IMG/VR virus record: IMGVR_UViG_3300021168_000051 | Span: 1 to 43,011 of that record | Direction: 5' to 3' (one strand) | Length of the DNA stretch: 43,011 nt | Source: a virus | Shown here: piece by piece, positions 31,115-38,721 of the stretch | How positions within the stretch are numbered: position 1 is the first letter of the stretch | Layout: the number at the start of each line of letters is the position of its first letter | Translations under genes and position numbers: made by a program | The notes under the pieces: generated by a model | What the model saw: only the letters and a program-made list of their open reading frames with translations | Databases searched by the model: none | Told to the model about the DNA's origin: nothing

Positions 31115-31912
31115 TTACCCCGTAAGCATTGCTCGTCGTTTTATAAGCGGAATGAGAAGGATTTTACCACGTGACCACTTTCCACAATCCTGACAATGGT
31201 ACCGCTGATACTTCCCCTGCTGTAGGACAGTGAAACCCCTATGTTGTATGTTCTTTGAGCCGCAGTTGGTGCAGCAAGATTCCTCAGAATATGTTCCCAA
31301 GTTCGGATGACCCACAATCCAAGGTAGAAGGCGTTTATATACTTTTTCAAGAGAGATAATATCCTGTATGTTATACCGTTTCATAGCGCGGAAAGCTGCG
31401 GGATTGCGTTTAAGACACTCCCGCCACATTTCAAAGCCGGGGAACTCCTTATGGTCACTCTTAGGTGAATCCGTCAGATAGGCTGCTAACCATTCCAGCT
31501 TATTAGAAGTGAATGCTGCGACCTTCTTAGCCACGATCTTAGTATCCACCACGCGCACAGGGGAATAAGGCTTTATCCCTTTCATTATCATTCGTGCGTT
31601 AATCTTCTTGATGTCGAACTGTTTGCCGTTCTGTGCTACTACAATATCAGCTTCATCCAGTAGTTCATATAGACCATAAAGCAAACTAGTGTCGTCGCGA
31701 ATATCTTGGCGTTCTCTAGTATCTGCGTAGTAAATACGGCTCTCGCCGAGAAACTTACCTGCGTAGGATAGCACGGACCATTCTTTGATGATCTGATTAA
31801 GCCCTATATTCTGTTCCCAGATTCCCCAGGAATAGCCTTCTAGCGGAGTAGTCTCAATGTCTAAGAATAGGATTTTAGGTCGTAGCGACGACTTATGTTT
31901 TTGTGTTTGCAT
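31115..31912 (-). CDS. DEDD-family 3'-5' exonuclease with zinc ribbon
   Basis: The ATG at 31912 overlaps the end of the preceding gene; a TTG four codons upstream is less likely. The RNase H-like exonuclease residues are ILFLDIETTP (D18, E20), a second Asp in AQNGKQFDIKKINAR, and a third in YNIQDIISLEKVYKRL. The C-terminal 60 residues carry a zinc ribbon (CCTNCGSKN, CQDCGKW), so this is a nuclease with a separate nucleic-acid or protein contact domain. The DNA polymerase has its own exonuclease domain, so this one probably serves repair, RNA decay or host DNA degradation. Confidence 0.78.
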   Translation of the reverse strand: MQTQKHKSSLRPKILFLDIETTPLEGYSWGIWEQNIGLNQIIKEWSVLSYAGKFLGESRIYYADTRERQDIRDDTSLLYGLYELLDEADIVVAQNGKQFDIKKINARMIMKGIKPYSPVRVVDTKIVAKKVAAFTSNKLEWLAAYLTDSPKSDHKEFPGFEMWRECLKRNPAAFRAMKRYNIQDIISLEKVYKRLLPWIVGHPNLGTYSEESCCTNCGSKNIQHRGFTVLQQGKYQRYHCQDCGKWSRGKILLIPLIKRRAMLTG

Positions 31913-32354
31913 TGCGTTCCTCAAGTTCTCGGAGAATCAATTCTAAGCGAGCGCAACTATTCCAAGCTACTTGCGCCGCATGAAGGACTTCCTCTCCGAG
32001 TCCTCCTGGTCCATTATCAGTTTCAAAATCATCCTCAACCAGCAAGTGTCTTGTCAATGCAGCGCCGTAGCGCTGCCTTCCGTTGGGCACCGATTCCCAC
32101 CCCTTCCATGAGTACTTTCTCGCTCCCAATTCCGATACTCGTGCTATTGCCTTCAACGCTCTTGGGAAGTACTGAATGGCCCCACGCAGGACGTCCACTT
32201 TCCCGGCGTCTAGCTTTGCTCCTGGTGCGAAGGACTGTAGACCCCCTGGATCTTTCTCTAGCGGCTGCGAGCTTGGACTTTGTACGACTATAGAGCCCTC
32301 TAGGAGTTGTTTGTTTGCAGATCCGAGTTCCCCCGATTGCAGAAGAAACTTCAT
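31893..32354 (-). CDS. dATP/dGTP diphosphohydrolase-like protein (DUF5664)
   Basis: After a 45-residue variable N-terminus the protein shows the family pattern: APGAKLDAGKVDVLRGAIQY, ALKAIARVSELGARKYSWKG, RYGAALTRHLLVEDDFETDN and EEVLHAAQVAWNSCARLELI. Relatives include the MazZ-type enzymes that supply precursors in phages replacing adenine by diaminopurine. No PurZ is present in this window, so base replacement is not supported; adjusting dNTP pools is the simpler role. Start overlaps the previous stop (ATGA). Confidence 0.68.
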   Translation of the reverse strand: MKFLLQSGELGSANKQLLEGSIVVQSPSSQPLEKDPGGLQSFAPGAKLDAGKVDVLRGAIQYFPRALKAIARVSELGARKYSWKGWESVPNGRQRYGAALTRHLLVEDDFETDNGPGGLGEEVLHAAQVAWNSCARLELILRELEERNANTKT

Positions 32355-32614
32355 ACTCTACGACCCTTTCTGGATGGTTTACGCCTGACAACTCTCTTAG
32401 GCTTTTGCGTAAGGCTTTGCTTAGTTTTGAGTTCATTGATTACACTTTCCTTTTCCACCAATTGCATCCGCATAGCAGCAAATTGCTGGCGTGTTTCCGA
32501 CATTAGTAGATCTTGATCCCGCTGCCGCATGTTCTCATATTGCCGCGTACTATATCGCGGCTTATTTAGCCGCCGCTCTAGGAGCCACACACGTATACGT
32601 TGTATCATTTCCAT
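32351..32614 (-). CDS. Basic coiled-coil protein (87 aa)
   Basis: The protein is highly charged: a helical N-terminus (MIQRIRVWLLERRLNKPRYS), a Gln/Glu coiled-coil centre (RQQFAAMRMQLVEKESVINE) and a Lys/Arg tail (KPKRVVRRKPSRKGRRV). It is coupled to both neighbours (ATGG/TGA overlap upstream, ATGA downstream). DNA binding is plausible; function unknown. Confidence 0.6.
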   Translation of the reverse strand: MEMIQRIRVWLLERRLNKPRYSTRQYENMRQRDQDLLMSETRQQFAAMRMQLVEKESVINELKTKQSLTQKPKRVVRRKPSRKGRRV

Positions 32615-33141
32615 TCCTTCGGCACTTCATGGTGCCAGATAGCTAACTTCCAATTAGGACAGAACTTCTTGAACCACACAGTTATGCTGCCTTTGGTACC
32701 GGAGGCTCTGAAGTCTGTGGCGAATAGGAAACGGAGATCAACATTCGCGTGCGTTTTATAGATACTACGGAAAAGCGAACGTTCACGAGGTCTAAGGTAG
32801 CCCTTAACTTCGACGTAATATCCGACGGCTTTATGTTTACTATCACTGGGAATAACAAATAAGTCCGGAGTATAATGCCTTTGTTGACCAACGTCAGTTC
32901 CTCCGCAACTTGTGCAGGAACCGTTCCGTATGGGACTAGTGTAGGCCAGCGTATTACTTTTCGTTGTACGATAGACTTCGGCGGGAGTTTTCTTGAAGGT
33001 TGCATAGACCTCATACTCGAATTTAGAGTCGAACTCTTCTCCATCTGGCGATAACCATCGTCGGTCAGAGCGCTTAATACCTACTCTTGTGCCCTCCACC
33101 GTAGCGCGCTTAACTCGCTTCTTCGGCCTAGAGATTGGCAT
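32605..33141 (-). CDS. Endonuclease I-like (T7 gp3-type) resolvase
   Basis: The catalytic pattern of T7 endonuclease I is visible: Glu42 in FEYEV, Asp93 in YTPDLFV, then Glu111 and Lys113 in YYVEVKGYL. An additional Cys pair (SCTSCGG, 76-79) occurs between the first two elements. The length of 178 is close to the 149 of T7 gp3. This enzyme cuts branched DNA and can break down host chromosomes. It overlaps the DUF4406 gene by 14 bases. Confidence 0.8.
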   Translation of the reverse strand: MPISRPKKRVKRATVEGTRVGIKRSDRRWLSPDGEEFDSKFEYEVYATFKKTPAEVYRTTKSNTLAYTSPIRNGSCTSCGGTDVGQQRHYTPDLFVIPSDSKHKAVGYYVEVKGYLRPRERSLFRSIYKTHANVDLRFLFATDFRASGTKGSITVWFKKFCPNWKLAIWHHEVPKEWK

Positions 33142-33541
33142 ACAACACGTCTTTTACCCATTCTCGGCTCAGTTCTGTGATACCTGCTCCGGTATGGTAC
33201 TCATATATCGGCTTGCCTGTGAGTAGGGCTACAATGACTTCAAGCTTAGCTCCGCGTGACCTCTGCCAGTTAGGCAACAACGCAACCCCGTCTACAAGAT
33301 CAGCGACAATCTTTACATCGCGGGCTAATATATCTGCCCAAGTCTCTCCACCGATCTTGCCGTTGACCATCTTTCCGTCTTTACTGGCGAGTGCTTCCTT
33401 CTTGATAGTATCACTATCTTCTTCTGCTGGACTTATAATATTCATACCTTGTGCGCGAAGCGTCGCCGCTGCTTCCGTAAATGCTGGAATATTGTACTGC
33501 GGGATATTGGACATCGGCCCCGCTATATATAACTTAGCCAC
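33128..33541 (-). CDS. DUF4406 / nucleoside deoxyribosyltransferase-like protein
   Basis: Begins MAKLYIAGPMSNIPQYNIPA, the hallmark of DUF4406 phage proteins, followed by AAATLRAQGMNIISPAEE and VALLPNWQRSRGAKLEVIVA, where the SRGAxxE segment carries the likely catalytic Glu. These proteins are relatives of nucleoside 2-deoxyribosyltransferases and may act on nucleotides. The neighbours are DNA-metabolism genes. Confidence 0.78.
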   Translation of the reverse strand: MAKLYIAGPMSNIPQYNIPAFTEAAATLRAQGMNIISPAEEDSDTIKKEALASKDGKMVNGKIGGETWADILARDVKIVADLVDGVALLPNWQRSRGAKLEVIVALLTGKPIYEYHTGAGITELSREWVKDVLYANL

Positions 33542-33793
33542 TTAACCTCCTGTTGGATAGACATCGCCATTTATGGCGATCTTATAATCTTCATACGGGG
33601 CTACCCATCTACGATAGAATTCCGCTTTAGCGGCTTCTAGCGCACCTATAATATCATTAAATCCTTGATAGTTATTATGCGCCTTTGCATAGTCAAGTAT
33701 TTCGACAGTAAGCGAGTAATTTAGTTCCCCCGCAGTATCAGGAGCCCTTCCCTCTAATATTTCGCGGCGCTTTTCCGGTTCAATATACGGCAT
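33542..33793 (-). CDS. Conserved phage protein (83 aa)
   Basis: Reads MPYIEPEKRREILEGRAPDT, then AGELNYSLTVEILDYAKAH and IIGALEAAKAEFYRRWVAPY, ending in NGDVYPTGG. This arrangement is that of a widespread small phage protein of unknown role found near replication genes. It ends at the start of the DUF4406 gene. Confidence 0.75.
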   Translation of the reverse strand: MPYIEPEKRREILEGRAPDTAGELNYSLTVEILDYAKAHNNYQGFNDIIGALEAAKAEFYRRWVAPYEDYKIAINGDVYPTGG

Positions 33794-33982
33794 CTATTCC
33801 TCCCAGGGGAGAGTTTCGTTCTCCAGCGGCGGATCAAGTTCGTCTGCCCTCTTCTGTAACTCCGCATCAATCTTGAGACTGAGTGTTACTAAGTCCTCAG
33901 TCGGCCAGTCGGCTATGTCTAGTGTAACTGGAGGGAAAGTGTAATCTGAAATAATCTCATTGAAGGTTTCATCATCATTCAT
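33794..33982 (-). CDS. Small acidic protein (62 aa)
   Basis: The ATG at 33982 overlaps the exonuclease stop (ATGAATGA), so the longer frame to 34054 is rejected. The 62-residue product is strongly acidic (MNDDETFNEIISDYTFPP; ADELDPPLENETLPWEE). Acidic small phage proteins sometimes mimic DNA; here this is only a possibility. Confidence 0.6.
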   Translation of the reverse strand: MNDDETFNEIISDYTFPPVTLDIADWPTEDLVTLSLKIDAELQKRADELDPPLENETLPWEE

Positions 33983-35057
33983 CGTCTTTCTCCGGTTCAT
34001 ATCCAGGTAACCATCCGTGCGGCGTCCCCGGAGGATTCCAGAGTTGCCCTTCATAATGCTGTAAGAAAACTAGGCGTGCTGTCTCTAAGGCAATGGCTTC
34101 GGCGTCACTACGTGCATACGGACAACCGGCTCTAGTCGTGCTCGCCTCGTAAGCAGCGACAATCGTTCGCCAGATGGCGGAGTCTCTAGGTTCTCGTCTG
34201 ATATCATATACAGATATCTCTGAATTGAGGACATGCTTAGTTCTTGTATTTGTTCGAACTGTTGAATGTTCTATTGTCCTACTGGACGCCGAGGCTCGAC
34301 CGTCACATCGTAAGTCCGAATAGATCCGCCGTACCAGTTGTTTAGCTCGCGCCGCCCCCAGCTTCCAGCATCCCGGTATACCATCTGTTGCGTCTCCTGA
34401 AAGGCACTGTTCCCAGAAGAATTGCTCAGATTCTGTGTCGGTTGTGGCATAAAAAACTCTCTTAAGATAATTGAAATGTTCGCCGGGTATCTGATCTAAA
34501 TCTTTATCAATCGTCGCAATTATGTAGTCTTCTCCGTCAACCAGGCATTTATGCGCGAGAATGCTACATTCGTCATCTGCTTCACGTCCGTATACGACAA
34601 TCCCGCCCCATGAGCCAGTAATGTAATCCCTAATTCTTTGGTACCAGTAGGGCTTGTGTAGAGGATCTCGATTTCCCTTATATGGAAACCTGGTCGCAAT
34701 TGCCTCTCTAAAATTTCCAGGTCCACTGAGGATGGTGGTAATTCGACTGAACTCTTCTATTCCGTAGTGCTCTCGGATTTCTTTTTCGATTGAGAAAAGT
34801 TTAGTTCTAACTGCTGCAATTGCGTTCTCCTCAGTATCCGGGATCACTCGCCGCTCTTTCTCGATGACTTCAAGTTGCGGATTGTCTTGCAGATACTTTT
34901 GCATTCGCTTACCGGCTGTAGTGCCGTCGTACGGAGCAAAATACGCTTCCGTAATCTCACCTGTCTCCTGGTCCTCCGTGACGAGATGATAAGCTGTAGT
35001 CTCTGCGGAGAAGCCGCAGCTATAGACGAGAGGGTCAGCGTCTATGATTAAGTGCAA
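33975..35057 (-). CDS. 5'-3' exonuclease / flap endonuclease (T7 gp6-like)
   Basis: The N-terminus MHLIIDADPLVYSCGFSAET carries the first metal-binding Asp; further acidic clusters are GREADDECSI, ATIDKDLDQIPG and GDATDGIPGCWKLG, the last resembling the H3TH region of flap nucleases. Residues about 240-300 form a basic Ser/Thr/Arg-rich stretch with no counterpart I know, possibly an insertion. The 360-residue length is slightly above T7 gp6 (300). It removes RNA primers and degrades host DNA for nucleotide supply. Confidence 0.82.
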   Translation of the reverse strand: MHLIIDADPLVYSCGFSAETTAYHLVTEDQETGEITEAYFAPYDGTTAGKRMQKYLQDNPQLEVIEKERRVIPDTEENAIAAVRTKLFSIEKEIREHYGIEEFSRITTILSGPGNFREAIATRFPYKGNRDPLHKPYWYQRIRDYITGSWGGIVVYGREADDECSILAHKCLVDGEDYIIATIDKDLDQIPGEHFNYLKRVFYATTDTESEQFFWEQCLSGDATDGIPGCWKLGAARAKQLVRRIYSDLRCDGRASASSRTIEHSTVRTNTRTKHVLNSEISVYDIRREPRDSAIWRTIVAAYEASTTRAGCPYARSDAEAIALETARLVFLQHYEGQLWNPPGTPHGWLPGYEPEKDDE

Positions 35058-35242
35058 GCCTTATACTCCCATCTCCAAATACAACCTTCTTGTTGGCGGC
35101 GCTTAACTGTCTCCAGCCAACGGCATTCCTGCGTATCTGTCATCCGCGTAGGCCACCAGGTAAAATAATCATGCCATTCATGTACGTAATCCAGATATAT
35201 GCGCCAGGCTTCTTCCTTTGACGGTCCGCAGTTGAACTTCAT
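35048..35242 (-). CDS. Small Trp-rich protein (64 aa)
   Basis: The 64-residue product (MKFNCGPSKEEAWRIYLDYV, HEWHDYFTWWPTRMTD, WLETVKRRQQEGCIWRWEY) has eight tryptophans and three cysteines. Its stop overlaps the exonuclease start. No family recognised. Confidence 0.62.
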   Translation of the reverse strand: MKFNCGPSKEEAWRIYLDYVHEWHDYFTWWPTRMTDTQECRWLETVKRRQQEGCIWRWEYKACT

Positions 35243-35243
35243 A

Positions 35244-35585
35244 TTAAGTCACCGGAGGAGGCGTTACAACAGCCGCACGAGTATCCGGCGTAGGCGGAGA
35301 AGAGAAGCCATTAATCTCCCCTGTCCGCGTCTTACCGAGAGCTTGCTGCTGCGTCTGCATAGCGCATACCATCAACCAGAGGGCATAGCCGCGCATCTCA
35401 ATGACTCGCGTCTTGCGATTCACTAGGATGTACATATCCTGCCCGGTAGACGGCGTAGCTTTCTCTATCGCTAGATAATAGTCCGCCGTCTGCGTCTCCA
35501 GGCCAGATATTTCCACTCCGCGCCACGGTAGTCTTGATGACACTGCGCTTACGCGCTTTTTACTCGTCTTTTTCGTCGGCATCAT
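35244..35585 (-). CDS. Hypothetical protein with basic N-terminus (113 aa)
   Basis: The frame is open to 35630, but the ATG pair at 35585/35582 gives a more usual short overlap with the SSB-like gene. The N-terminus is basic (MPTKKTSKKRVSAVSSRL), the middle is alpha/beta (DYYLAIEKATPSTGQDMYIL, VIEMRGYALWLMVCAMQ), and the C-terminus is Pro/Thr-rich. Function unknown. The start choice is uncertain. Confidence 0.58.
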   Translation of the reverse strand: MMPTKKTSKKRVSAVSSRLPWRGVEISGLETQTADYYLAIEKATPSTGQDMYILVNRKTRVIEMRGYALWLMVCAMQTQQQALGKTRTGEINGFSSPPTPDTRAAVVTPPPVT

Positions 35586-36147
35586 TTTCACCGGGGACAA
35601 TGATTTCTTCTTCATCGGCGGCACCTTCATCAGTGACGGATTCTAGGATACGCTGCGTTTCCGTGTCCACGTAGAAGCGAACAGTGAGTTTGTCAATGAG
35701 CGCCATGATCTCTTCATATCGCTTCGCTTCGCCCGCTTTAGTTTGAGCGCCGCTGACAGGTAGAGATTTTGTCTCCACCAGGAGCTTAATGACGTCAATA
35801 GCTGCATTTCGTGAGCTTTGGTAGTGAATGGACGCTTGCGTGCTAATAGCTGATCCGCCAGTAGACTGGCCTGCTGTGCTCGCGCTAATCTTAGCAGGTG
35901 CGTTCTTGAGAGGCTTAATCCCTTTGACATCCCAATACCCCGCGTCATTCTGTTCAGCCATTAGTGCGACGTAGTCGCCTTCCTTTACGTCGGGTTTATC
36001 AAAACCAGCGCCGAACCACTGCTCAAGTTCCACGCCGTTTTCATCAGCTAACTTAAGCGAATACAGCGTATACGGCTTGTATGGGGGGCGTTTACCCTTA
36101 CCTGTCTTAACTGCAATCTTTGCGACGAAACCTTTAAAATCAGACAT
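35560..36147 (-). CDS. Single-stranded DNA-binding protein-like
   Basis: The first 80 residues form an OB-fold-like beta barrel (MSDFKGFVAKIAVKTGKGKR; YTLYSLKLADENGVELEQWF; VKEGDYVALMAEQND), followed by a Ser/Thr/Gln linker, a helix, and a strongly acidic C-terminus (ADEEEIIVPGENDADEKDE). An OB fold with acidic tail is the design of SSB and T7 gp2.5, where the tail contacts polymerase and helicase. The gene lies next to the polymerase. Assignment is by architecture. Confidence 0.65.
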   Translation of the reverse strand: MSDFKGFVAKIAVKTGKGKRPPYKPYTLYSLKLADENGVELEQWFGAGFDKPDVKEGDYVALMAEQNDAGYWDVKGIKPLKNAPAKISASTAGQSTGGSAISTQASIHYQSSRNAAIDVIKLLVETKSLPVSGAQTKAGEAKRYEEIMALIDKLTVRFYVDTETQRILESVTDEGAADEEEIIVPGENDADEKDE

Positions 36148-38088
36148 TTACTTTCTCCTCTCTATTTGTCCGTTAATACATTCGTAACGTTCTTCAATTC
36201 CTTCACTCCAGTGTTCCCCGATCTTAATGCCCGTACCCAGAGGTACGTCAAAATCAAGCCCGTAAACACTGATAAGATACCGCAGAACACATGGGCCAAA
36301 AGCCTCAGTAGCGATTCTGCGAAAATCGTCCGCATGATCCGGATGAATCTCGCATACCAGGGAATCATGTACTGTGTTGATTGGTATGATGACGCCATCT
36401 AGACCTTCTGCGCGGACCATATGCCAAAAGTAGGTAATAGCAATTGGGATGATTTCCGCTGTAGCCAGCGCCTGAATCGGGTAATTGTATATTGCAGAAC
36501 CGTTATTAACGTAACCTGTTGAGGACATCCGGATATTAGGCCAGTAATACCGCATTCCCCAGGGGGTTGTGAGATACTTGCGTTCAAGGACTTCATAGAC
36601 CCAATTCTCCTGGACTTTCGCTAAATCAGGGTACCGTCGTTTAAACGCTTCGTACCAGCGTTCCTGCGCAGGAGTTCCCTTTGAGCCTCCATACAGCGGT
36701 TTAAACGTCTCAGGCTTAGCAGATTGTCGTCTAGCAGACGCCACTTTGTCTCCTGCCAGATACGCCTCTCGTAGTTTAGTGTACGGTTCCTCATACATTG
36801 CCGCCGCTGTTACGCAATGGGCGTCGAATTCTGGGTCTGCAATGTCAGCCCTTGCTTGGCGATCGTTTCCAAGGAAGGCGGCGACGCGGAATTCGAGTTG
36901 TGCTCCATCTGCTTCTCCAATAAGCCAGCCATCTCTTCGAGCAGCGAATAGACGTTTAAAATCTCTCGGTATATTCGTGAGTTGGCAGGATTTACTTCCT
37001 TTGGCTGTGGTTTGGATCGCAATGCCAGTTGAACTAAGCCGATGCGTTGCCGTAATTGATTGGTTAAACTCGGCGTGGAATGTCCCGCTATGTTGCTCAC
37101 ATATTTCCTTAAAGTAATCGAGGTTCTTGGATATGGCAGAACCTATTTTAGATAACTGCTTCTTTAATGCTAGAAACTCAGTTTGCTCTTTGGTCGTTGC
37201 CTTAAGTTTTTCAAGCGCTTTAGCACTTGTTTGTCTGCCTCCGCTTGGAGTTCTCTTAGGTTCTCCTGAGCGATCTCTAAGTTCTTGAAAGCGGAGTACG
37301 TCATAGACATACGCAGCGACCTGCTTGGAGCTTCGCCAGTTAATTCCACCAGTAAGTCTATTAAATCCTTCCGTAAGCTCTCTAAACTTAGCTGAGTATT
37401 CTGTATAGACTTCTTCAACGCGAGTCTTGTCAAGATGGCATCCTTCCTTTTCTATGCCCGCCAGAAGAGGGGTGAGAATACAGCGCGTATACAAGACGCC
37501 AAGCCGACCGCTATCGTAAAGCTGTCTACGCTGATCCAGAAATAACTGTTCGGTAGTTCTAACATCTTGGCGACATCTATCTAAGACCCATTTCTTAGGC
37601 ATCTGCGAAACTTTAACGTCATTACCCATCCACAGATCAACAATCGGATCTTTGCGAGGATATCCGCGTCTCGCACAACAGGCATCGAGACTAATACTCG
37701 TCGGTCGGACGCCGGACTCGATATCTCCGGATACAAGGTTACCGAGTAGGACGTATTCGGCGAGCATCGTATCGAACCCGAGGATTTGTCCGATATCGAC
37801 ACCGATGCGCTTAAGCCAGCCGTATTCATATTTGAGGTTGTGCCCGACAACAAAGTCTACCAGCCGAAGTGATTCAACAAGACGTGTTTGGTCGAACTCA
37901 CTACCCCAATAATGACGAATAGGCCCCCCAGAAGCCCGCCAGCAAGCAAGCTGCAAATGATTACGAGAATCGAGTGCTGAACCGAAGCGTCCATCATTTA
38001 CCTCCGTTTCAAAATCAAGTACCAGGTAATTAGACCCAAGATACCGCCCAGGATCAGGTTCACTAATATGATTAGGAAGTTGCGCCAC
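36148..38088 (-). CDS. Family A DNA polymerase with 3'-5' exonuclease domain
   Basis: GTG start. Exonuclease motifs: YLVLDFETEV (D25, E27), VVGHNLKYEYGWL and RCRQDVRTTE (D175). Polymerase motif A is GEADGAQLEFR (391-401, D393), motif B is SAKPETFKPLYGG (456-468) and motif C is TVHDSLVCE near 573-581. In ExoII a Glu stands where Asp usually follows the Asn, so proofreading may be altered, although the alignment there is by eye. The 646 residues are close to T7 gp5 (704). It replicates the phage genome; no thioredoxin-binding insertion is evident to me. Confidence 0.92.
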   Translation of the reverse strand: MAQLPNHISEPDPGRYLGSNYLVLDFETEVNDGRFGSALDSRNHLQLACWRASGGPIRHYWGSEFDQTRLVESLRLVDFVVGHNLKYEYGWLKRIGVDIGQILGFDTMLAEYVLLGNLVSGDIESGVRPTSISLDACCARRGYPRKDPIVDLWMGNDVKVSQMPKKWVLDRCRQDVRTTEQLFLDQRRQLYDSGRLGVLYTRCILTPLLAGIEKEGCHLDKTRVEEVYTEYSAKFRELTEGFNRLTGGINWRSSKQVAAYVYDVLRFQELRDRSGEPKRTPSGGRQTSAKALEKLKATTKEQTEFLALKKQLSKIGSAISKNLDYFKEICEQHSGTFHAEFNQSITATHRLSSTGIAIQTTAKGSKSCQLTNIPRDFKRLFAARRDGWLIGEADGAQLEFRVAAFLGNDRQARADIADPEFDAHCVTAAAMYEEPYTKLREAYLAGDKVASARRQSAKPETFKPLYGGSKGTPAQERWYEAFKRRYPDLAKVQENWVYEVLERKYLTTPWGMRYYWPNIRMSSTGYVNNGSAIYNYPIQALATAEIIPIAITYFWHMVRAEGLDGVIIPINTVHDSLVCEIHPDHADDFRRIATEAFGPCVLRYLISVYGLDFDVPLGTGIKIGEHWSEGIEERYECINGQIERRK

Positions 38089-38090
38089 AC

Positions 38091-38339
38091 TTAGCTATTC
38101 TTCTCAATCTTAGTAGCGCGAGCATTAGCCGCTGCATATCGACGATTAGCGACGGCCAATTCCTCCGCTGCCGTCTTTACTAGCGCGTCATACGCTTCGC
38201 TCAGCAGCGTAATAACATGCACTAGCTGAATTTCTGAAAATGGCGCAGAAAAGTAACGCGGTCCTGCGACTTCAAGTCCCTTCTTCAGTTGCTTCGCTAT
38301 TACCTGCGCCTGTTCCAGTGTGTAAGTCGGCTGTGCCAT
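38091..38339 (-). CDS. Small helical protein (82 aa)
   Basis: Reads MAQPTYTLEQAQVIAKQLKK and ends in an Ala-rich coiled coil (ALVKTAAEELAVANRRYAAA). It overlaps the end of the phosphatase-like gene by 68 bases, more than is usual here, so the true start could be internal. Unknown function. Confidence 0.58.
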   Translation of the reverse strand: MAQPTYTLEQAQVIAKQLKKGLEVAGPRYFSAPFSEIQLVHVITLLSEAYDALVKTAAEELAVANRRYAAANARATKIEKNS

Positions 38340-38721
38340 TCTGATACTCCGTATATTGCTGTTTAATAATCTCTACGAGCTTAGGTGCGCGTCGTTGATA
38401 AATGTCTGGGACACTCAGCGTCACTATCGGCGTATTACCGATGTCTATTTGGTTACGGCTAATAAAATTATCGAGATACGTCTTAATCCCCGGCTCGACA
38501 CATACAATCTCGTCTGCCCATTTAAGTAGAAACTCGTCTACTACGATTAGCGCGTAATCGTCTACGACGCCTGCTGCGCGAGTATTATAGTTCCACGGAT
38601 CATTCGAGAGTACCCACGCTACTGTAGGGGATCGAAGTAACCCTGCTGAACACAGCGCTAACACGCGCTTATCCGGTCCTTGATAAGGATTACCTATATT
38701 GTAGAGACGGTTGAAGCTCAC
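38272..38721 (-). CDS. Low-molecular-weight protein tyrosine phosphatase-like (COG4551 type)
   Basis: The P-loop of cysteine phosphatases is present: VLALCSAGLLRSPTVAWVL with Cys24 and Arg30 in the CX5RS arrangement. It is followed by NTRAAGVVDDYALIVV and LLKWADEIVCVEP, as in COG4551 proteins. It would remove phosphate from protein tyrosine or a small molecule. Starting GTG overlaps the helicase stop (GTGA). A phosphatase inside the replication operon may act on host regulators. Confidence 0.7.
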   Translation of the reverse strand: MSFNRLYNIGNPYQGPDKRVLALCSAGLLRSPTVAWVLSNDPWNYNTRAAGVVDDYALIVVDEFLLKWADEIVCVEPGIKTYLDNFISRNQIDIGNTPIVTLSVPDIYQRRAPKLVEIIKQQYTEYQNGTADLHTGTGAGNSEATEEGT

